Positions 58,401 to 64,000 of a stretch of 64,000 nt of DNA are shown here, piece by piece. The position numbers were made by a program, and so were the translations under genes. The notes below the pieces were generated by a model. The model searched no databases, was not told the DNA's origin, and was given only the letters and a program-made list of their open reading frames with translations. Origin of the DNA: Casuarina equisetifolia (taxonomy: Eukaryota; Streptophyta; Magnoliopsida; Fagales; Casuarinaceae); assembly GCA_028551475.1 (NCBI GenBank), contig CM052358.1:684501-748500 (forward strand), written 5' to 3'. How positions within the stretch are numbered: position 1 is the stretch's first letter; each line of letters begins with the position of its first letter.

Positions 58401-61400
58401 CCACGTAGACTCTTTTCCTCTTCTTTGTCACAAGTACCATCGAGTCTTTTTTCATTTTCCTTTACTTTGCAAGCCTGTTGTTGTTTTTTCTCATTTTCTT
58501 CTCCTCTATGAATTCCTTTGCGTTTCTGCTCATCCTCGTCCTGCTCAATAGACTCTTTTAGTTTCTTCTCATGCTCTTCCTGCTCAAGAACTTTCTGTAG
58601 CTTCTTTTTATTCTCTTCCAGCCCAAGAGCATCCCTTAATCTCTTTTCATCTTCTTCTCTTTTGCAAGCTTCTCTTAGCTTTTTCTCATTTTCAGCCTTC
58701 TCAACAACCTCCCTCTTTAATTTCTTTTCACTTTCTTTCTGCTCAAGTGCTTCCATCAGTTTTTTCTCATCTTCTGCTCGTCCTCGATCCTCTTTAAGGC
58801 TTTTCTCATTTTCTTCCTGCTCAAAAGCCTTGATGTTTCTTTTTTCAACGTTTTCCCTTTCACAAGACTCCTCGAATATTTTCTCCTCTTCCACCTGTTT
58901 TTTCGCTTCTTTCAGTTTCGGCTCATTCTCCTTTTGCTTTATGGTGTGCTCAACTTCAAACTTACTTTCTCTCTTCCGGAACTCAGCCAGGTTGTTGCAG
59001 TCAACTCCAGTTGACTTCTTAGCAGTTTCTAAACGCTTCTGCTCTGATTTAACTTTCTTCTCATTCTCTACAAGCTCAAAACCCTCTTGAGTCGTTTTTA
59101 CCTTCTTCTCAAGCTCTCTTTGCCTGGTGCCCTCTTTAACTGATTTTGATCTTCCAGTATTTTCCTCCTGCTTACAAGCCTCTTCTACTACTTTAGATTT
59201 CTTCTCATACTCCAGTTCATGATTTCCTCTAGCTGGTTTCACGTTGATATTAGCTTCCAGCTCTTCAAAAACTCCCACAGCTCCTTTTCTCTCCTTCCAC
59301 CCTTGCTCATGAATTTGTGCATTGTTTACCGAAATCTGTACAGGAGTCATCTGTTGAGGATCCTTACCAGACTCATCTGTTCTCACCAATTCAAAAAATT
59401 GGGATGCTTCTTTCCATTCACTATCTCCATCAATTTCATTAGACTGCAGGGATGACCAGGAGTCCTCATCATGCTTTCTATCTGCTGATTTTGAAGCCAT
59501 GTTTTGCAGTTTCCCTTCTTCAATTGAATCTTGAACTCCCCGCGCTGTCTTTGTAACCTTTTTCCTTTCCTCCCTGTTGTCTTCTCTGCCACAAGTGCTC
59601 TGCTCACTACAATCTCTCAAAATAGCACAATCATCAACAATCTTACTCTCCTTCTCTTCCTTATTAGTTGCATGACTCCTTGAACTAATTTTTGAACTGC
59701 CTTGAAATCCCTCCTTCTTCCTGTCCATAAGCTCTTTTGCACTTCTGAGTTTCACTTGAGCTTTCTTCATTGCTTCCTTCATGGCAGCAGCAGATGCTGC
59801 AGCAGATGAACTTGCATCAACCTCAACATCAAAGAAAGGGGGTGAACTATCACCTGAAGTCTCTTCAGGATCAACACATTTCCCATTTGGTGTCAATCTA
59901 GAACTGCCCTTCTTGACATCTGCTAAAGGTGGAGGTCGAGAAGGTGGTGGTGGTCGAGAAGGTGGTGGCAACTGAGAAGGCTCTGTTCTAAGACTGATAT
60001 CAGATACAGTTAGAAATGTCTCGTTAGGAAGAGAACCACTTCTGCGATATGCTTTTTCAGACTCAAGATCATTTCCAAAAGTCTGTCCTCTGGCAGTAGC
60101 ATTGGGGGGCTGTGACATGGTTTTCTTCAGATGCTTTCTCTTCACCATTCCTACACTAAAATCCATACTGAGATTGTCATCATCGGTCACCTGCAAGAAT
60201 GGATCCCCACCTTCTGTCCTTTGCAAGGGAGAATTTTCATTCAATACAAAACTGAATCCAGGGACAGCATGTAGCTCGGTTATGTGTGTCATCCCTTGGG
60301 ACATGTGGTCATCATGCATCTGATTAGCCTTATGATAAGAAATGTTGAACTCCATACTATCATCAATTGAATGGTAAGAATCCCCGTTGAACAAGCCATG
60401 ATTCTTCTGCGAATGATCCGACTCTTCTGAAAGAGAAACACTTCCTGCTGGAGTCCTATGAATAAAGAAACAGGCCAAAGTATTAGAGAAGGCCTCGATT
60501 CAATTTACTACATAATCTCACTAAACCCCAAATTCCCCGGCAGATTTCAACAAAAACATAGTCACTCCAAATAAAACCCCAATTTCAGCCAAAGCTTCCA
60601 AGACTTCCTTCGGAACATTTAATAATCGAAGTTCCCTCCACTTTGTTAAACAGAATCACTTCGGACTATCATGGGGTAACATTTTACAAATTGGAAAGAA
60701 AATGTATACATAAAACAACCGGATCAATAAACCAAGAATCTACAAGACTGGTTTCGCACTTTCCATTGAAACCCAGAAAACCAAACTCTGAAACTCGCAT
60801 TATAAGTCGCCTACCACACTCAGAAACTGCAAAGAACTTCCTGGGATGTCATATATAGAAGCAGGGCATTACCGTTATACCCAAAACACAAGCTAGCAAA
60901 ATCCAGACAAGACAAACAAAAATTTTAAATTACTTCATGCATGCCATTCCAAAGTTTACCAAACAAAAGAACAAAAAGCAGAGAACTTGGAACACGGTTA
61001 TACGCACCAAGCTTCCTCCTCCTCAGAGGAATCGCGGTCCCCACCCTTGGACTGGTCAAACAGCAAGTCCTCGTACGACAGCTCGCAGTCCAGACCGTCG
61101 AAGCCCCCGAAGACCTCAGCGTAGTCGAACCCAGAGCTCCGCACGTCGAAGAACACCTCGGCTTCGTCGACCTCCGGAAGATCCAGAACCGGAATGGAGG
61201 AGGCGCGCGACGCGTGGAAGCTCTCGAAAATCTCGCCGTAGTCCTCCGCGCGCGGCGAGAGCGTCGACGAGACTCCGAACTTTGGCGGCCCACCGTACAC
61301 GTCGTCGAACATTACACCGCCGCCTCCTAAGCCACCGCCATTGTTGCAGGCCTTTCTCGCCACCTTACCGGCGGCGTTGGCCCTGTTTGGGTAGCGAGAA

Positions 61401-61417
61401 TGCGAAAGATTTTCCAT
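55410..61417 (-). CDS. AUL1: Auxilin-like J-domain protein
   Basis: Seven coding exons, 61008-61417, 56986-60455, 56754-56851, 56601-56666, 56422-56511, 55561-55737 and 55410-55445, encode 1448 residues; every junction has GT-AG and keeps frame. Exon 1 is acidic with repeated FDVR/YAEVF-type blocks. The 3.5-kb exon 2 has Pro-rich and Ser-rich parts, a DPF motif (GGDPFLQV) and then a very long Lys/Glu-rich region (about residues 550-870) of repeated EENEKKL-like units. A second charged helix (about 1130-1270) carries [11 protein letters not shown] and EAREKA-type repeats. The C-terminal J domain has [22 protein letters not shown] at residues 1412-1414, and ends [11 protein letters not shown]. 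Auxilins recruit Hsc70 through the J domain to strip clathrin from coated vesicles. The plant AUL1 group has this large layout. No lesion was found. Confidence 0.93.
57220..58990 (-). repeat. Internally repetitive Lys/Glu-rich coding region of the auxilin-like gene
   Basis: Imperfect repeats of about 23 residues built on EENEKKLKEA or [10 protein letters not shown] run through the middle of exon 2. Their antisense strand gives long Ser/Phe-rich open frames that are artefacts. Confidence 0.85.
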
Positions 61418-61620
61418 GAAAATGGAGCCCCTAGGGCTTTGCTTCTTCCAATATGTGTGCTTTCTTCCTCCACAAAACCTCCTTCCAACGCCTGAGATTT
61501 TGTTTTCCTCCTCTGCTTCTCTGCGGCAGAGAGTGCAGAGTCAGAAGCAGAACGACAGAGAGAGAGAGAGAGAGAAAGAGAAAGAGAAAGAGACAGAAAA
61601 GAAATGAAATGGAAAAAGGA
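61418..61620 (-). promoter_or_regulatory. 5' leader of the auxilin-like gene with a CT/GA tract
   Basis: Read on the minus strand, a CT-rich tract (the GA run at about 61556-61600) lies about 140-185 bp before the start codon. Such pyrimidine-rich leaders near the transcription start are common in plant genes. No clear TATA box is seen. Confidence 0.5.
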
Positions 61621-64000
61621 AAGTTATGAAATGACCAAAAAGGGCTCGGTGCTTCTGATCTTTGTCACACCAATTTTTTCCTTCAAAAGTTACTTCTCTC
61701 ATAATGTCATTATATTATTCTTGTAAGAATCTTTAAAATAATTATTTATTTTCCTCTCTAATAATAAAAAAAATCAATAAAATAATATTTTTACTCTAAC
61801 ATATACAGGCGTGCTTATTTTAAGAAGATAAATCATTATCAAAAATCAGGTTTAGATACATAGTTTAATTATAATTTTGTGACTAGCTAATACTCAATAT
61901 AATAGATATATTGAAAATAATAATTATCTTTTATTTTCTTGTTAGGTAAAAGAAAAAGGATAAGTGGTGTCTCTAACCTCAACCATTTAATCAAAATCTT
62001 TTGTAGCTTCAACTAAGCTAACAAGTTGAAAACAATGGTTATTTTGTATTATCAAACAAGTGTATATTAATATTAATATCTTGTATTATTAAGATATTAG
62101 TTTATTGTGTTCTAATATAAATATTTCAACCGACAGGGATGAGGAAAAGGGGCATTGGGAACTTGAGTTTGGGTTCGAATCTTATGCTATATTATATGAA
62201 ATCGGGGCTCGATGCTAACCTTGTTCCCATTTGGAGACTGTTGCTCAGCGGTGGCATTACATACCATTTGCTTATAATAGTATGTAAATGTGCTTCTTGT
62301 GCTCAAAATAATTAATGGTTTTCTTTAGGAGAAAAGAAATAAAAGTAATATGGGGTTGTTGGGATGTTATTTTCCAAACCAGCACTTTTATGTTTATTTT
62401 TGCTGTGATATCTAATCGTGATGGTTATGTTCGATATGGTGGGTTTGTTGGTAAAGTTTCGAGAAATCTTGGATTAAATAATGTTTTAGAATCTTTTAAC
62501 TGTTGATTTTCCTTTCCTTTTTTGAAAAATTGACAAATTATCCAAGAATGGATGGCGTATGCGCTACAACCATGAACATGTTGCTTTCTTGAAAATTCAT
62601 CATAATGGGCCAAAAGTTGTGAATCACAATATTGAAGGCATCATGATACCATCACAAGTATTGCTTGAAACAACTCCAATCAATGCCATATTTGAACTTT
62701 CATTTTTGAAGAACATAAAAAATTGTTAAATGGGGTTCGAATATATGGACTATTGAACTCAAGAATTAAGTCATAGATGCTTAGTAGTCAACTACGAAGT
62801 TAATAACCTATTGACAATACAATGCTATTATAGTTATTTCTTGCTTCATTATCCTCTAATCAGTATATCATATTTCTCTACATTAAATCAACAACTCTTG
62901 CAAATGGATTGAAAATGAATGTAATCTAGTCTGGTTCCATTCTTAAGTAGAGTGTTTAAGTAGAAGTGATAAGAGTGGAGATGATAAGAAGGTAAAGATT
63001 ACAAGATATCTTGTCCACCAATGGAGTCCAAAAGAATGACCAACATTACAACTTGGCTCAGCAGCGGCATCAAAATTAGGTAGGAGTGTGTTTTGAAATA
63101 AACCACATGCAATAAAGTGGGTAGATGGAACAATTTATAACGTGGATGACATGCAGGGGCTGACCACAACAAGACTGCTTTGAAAGCGATAGCATCACGT
63201 AGAAGCCGAACTGTCGCAAATGGTGGCAGGTGGGATTACCAATGTCCACTCATTCACTTTGCTTGCATCATCTCATTCCCAAGCTGCTGCCCACTGCATT
63301 ATTGTTGAAATTTCAAAGTGTTTCGCATTGAATAAGAAAATTTGACTTACCGTACTTCCCATGCTTCACGAATTTTGATGTAAATGTATTTCTCTAGACA
63401 TACCCTTCTACAGTTTGATGATAATATCGGTTGAATTTATAAGCTATAACTGATAGTTAAAACATATATCTTATTTTCGAATACTGATAATAATATCATG
63501 TCTAAGTTTTGATAGAAGTGTTTTTTTACAATAGAGACGACAAAGCATGTCAAACTTTATTGTGTCTCTTATTACTAATTTATTAGTTTAAGGGATAAAA
63601 CAACTCTCTCCTAATTACCACCTGCTTTTCTGACTCAGGTGAAATAGTCTGACCCTAGGTGCATAGCCCCGTTTAGGTACCTAGTTGAAGTCGAGCTCCA
63701 AGGGGAGACAGATAAGAAAAGGCAGCCAGGTAAGCCTCTGCATACAGTAGATAATAAATTACTGACATCTCGCAGAATTGTACCAAGTTTGAACTCTTGG
63801 GTCTGAGCTTCTATCTTCTTTTTTGTCCAACCTCCCAAGGAACACATCACATGTCTGTATGAAACTTCAACAATCATTGTCTTTACACCAGTGTCATGTT
63901 TCAAGACAAGCAACAAAACATTATTCGAATCCCCTTTTGTTTTTTACAAGTTTCTAACGGCAATAAATGCTGGAAATGTGTGTACGAGATGTTTTCTAGT
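61620..64000. other. Intergenic AT-rich sequence
   Basis: No gene is supported. A minus-strand open frame at 63635-63916 (MIVEVSYRHVMCSLGGWTKK ... NGAMHLGSDYFT) is the best candidate for a piece of a gene, but I do not recognise it and see no firm splice sites. A TTCGAATC stretch near 62175 is not part of a tRNA. Confidence 0.4.

Noticed and set aside
58248..59090. Long Ser/Phe-rich plus-strand open frames
   Set aside because: They are the antisense of the Lys/Glu-rich coding repeats of the auxilin-like gene.
62165..62190. TTCGAATC resembling the T-loop of a tRNA gene
   Set aside because: No acceptor stem, D-loop or anticodon arm can be folded around it.
63635..63916. Minus-strand open frame of about 90 codons at the window edge
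   Set aside because: No family recognised, no good splice sites or start; mentioned only as a weak candidate.

Overview
This is nuclear DNA of a flowering plant, probably a eudicot. It is AT-rich, with long introns, plant-only gene families, LTR retrotransposons and a plastid-derived insert. From memory, the Era-type GTPase and the PPR gene look like orthologues of Arabidopsis At5g66470 and At5g66500, so the window may be collinear with that part of chromosome 5. I could not run a search, so species and orthology are inferences.

Left and centre (about 0.4-47.4 kb): a decayed segmental duplication. The ancestral minus-strand block seems to have been: membrane-protein exon, putative plastid-protein gene, tail-anchored coiled-coil gene, Era GTPase gene. 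Four generations are visible. Copy 0 (0.4-1.7 kb) is a scrap. Copy 1 (2.2-18.6 kb) carries the only intact Era gene (nine exons, 443 codons); its coiled-coil neighbour is broken and its plastid-protein gene is split by a Copia element. Copy 2 (21.6-28.5 kb) is a pseudogene block with a 4-kb microhomology deletion. Copy 3 (38.0-47.4 kb) has a ruined Era copy but the only intact coiled-coil gene. Each gene therefore survives in a different copy.

Mobile and foreign DNA: a nearly complete Copia element with LTRs and 5-bp target duplication (11.7-17.1 kb); an LTR-like remnant with tandem repeats (19.8-20.6 kb); a decayed hAT/BED element (30.2-32.7 kb) whose 5' 550 bp is repeated at 37.4-38.0 kb; a plastid atpB insert (33.1-33.6 kb); and a second, badly decayed Copia element (34.2-37.4 kb).

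Right (51-61.5 kb): single-copy genes, all on the minus strand: a short plant-specific protein (113 aa), an E-class PPR protein (535 aa, single exon), and a seven-exon auxilin-like J-domain protein (1448 aa) for which every splice junction could be placed. The edges (47.4-49.8 and 61.6-64 kb) are AT-rich and hold no gene I can support.

I found no undescribed multi-gene system. The most informative features are the reciprocal survival of two neighbouring genes across duplicate blocks, a GC-AG intron kept in all Era copies, and an uncharacterised tail-anchored protein with an unstable seven-residue repeat.
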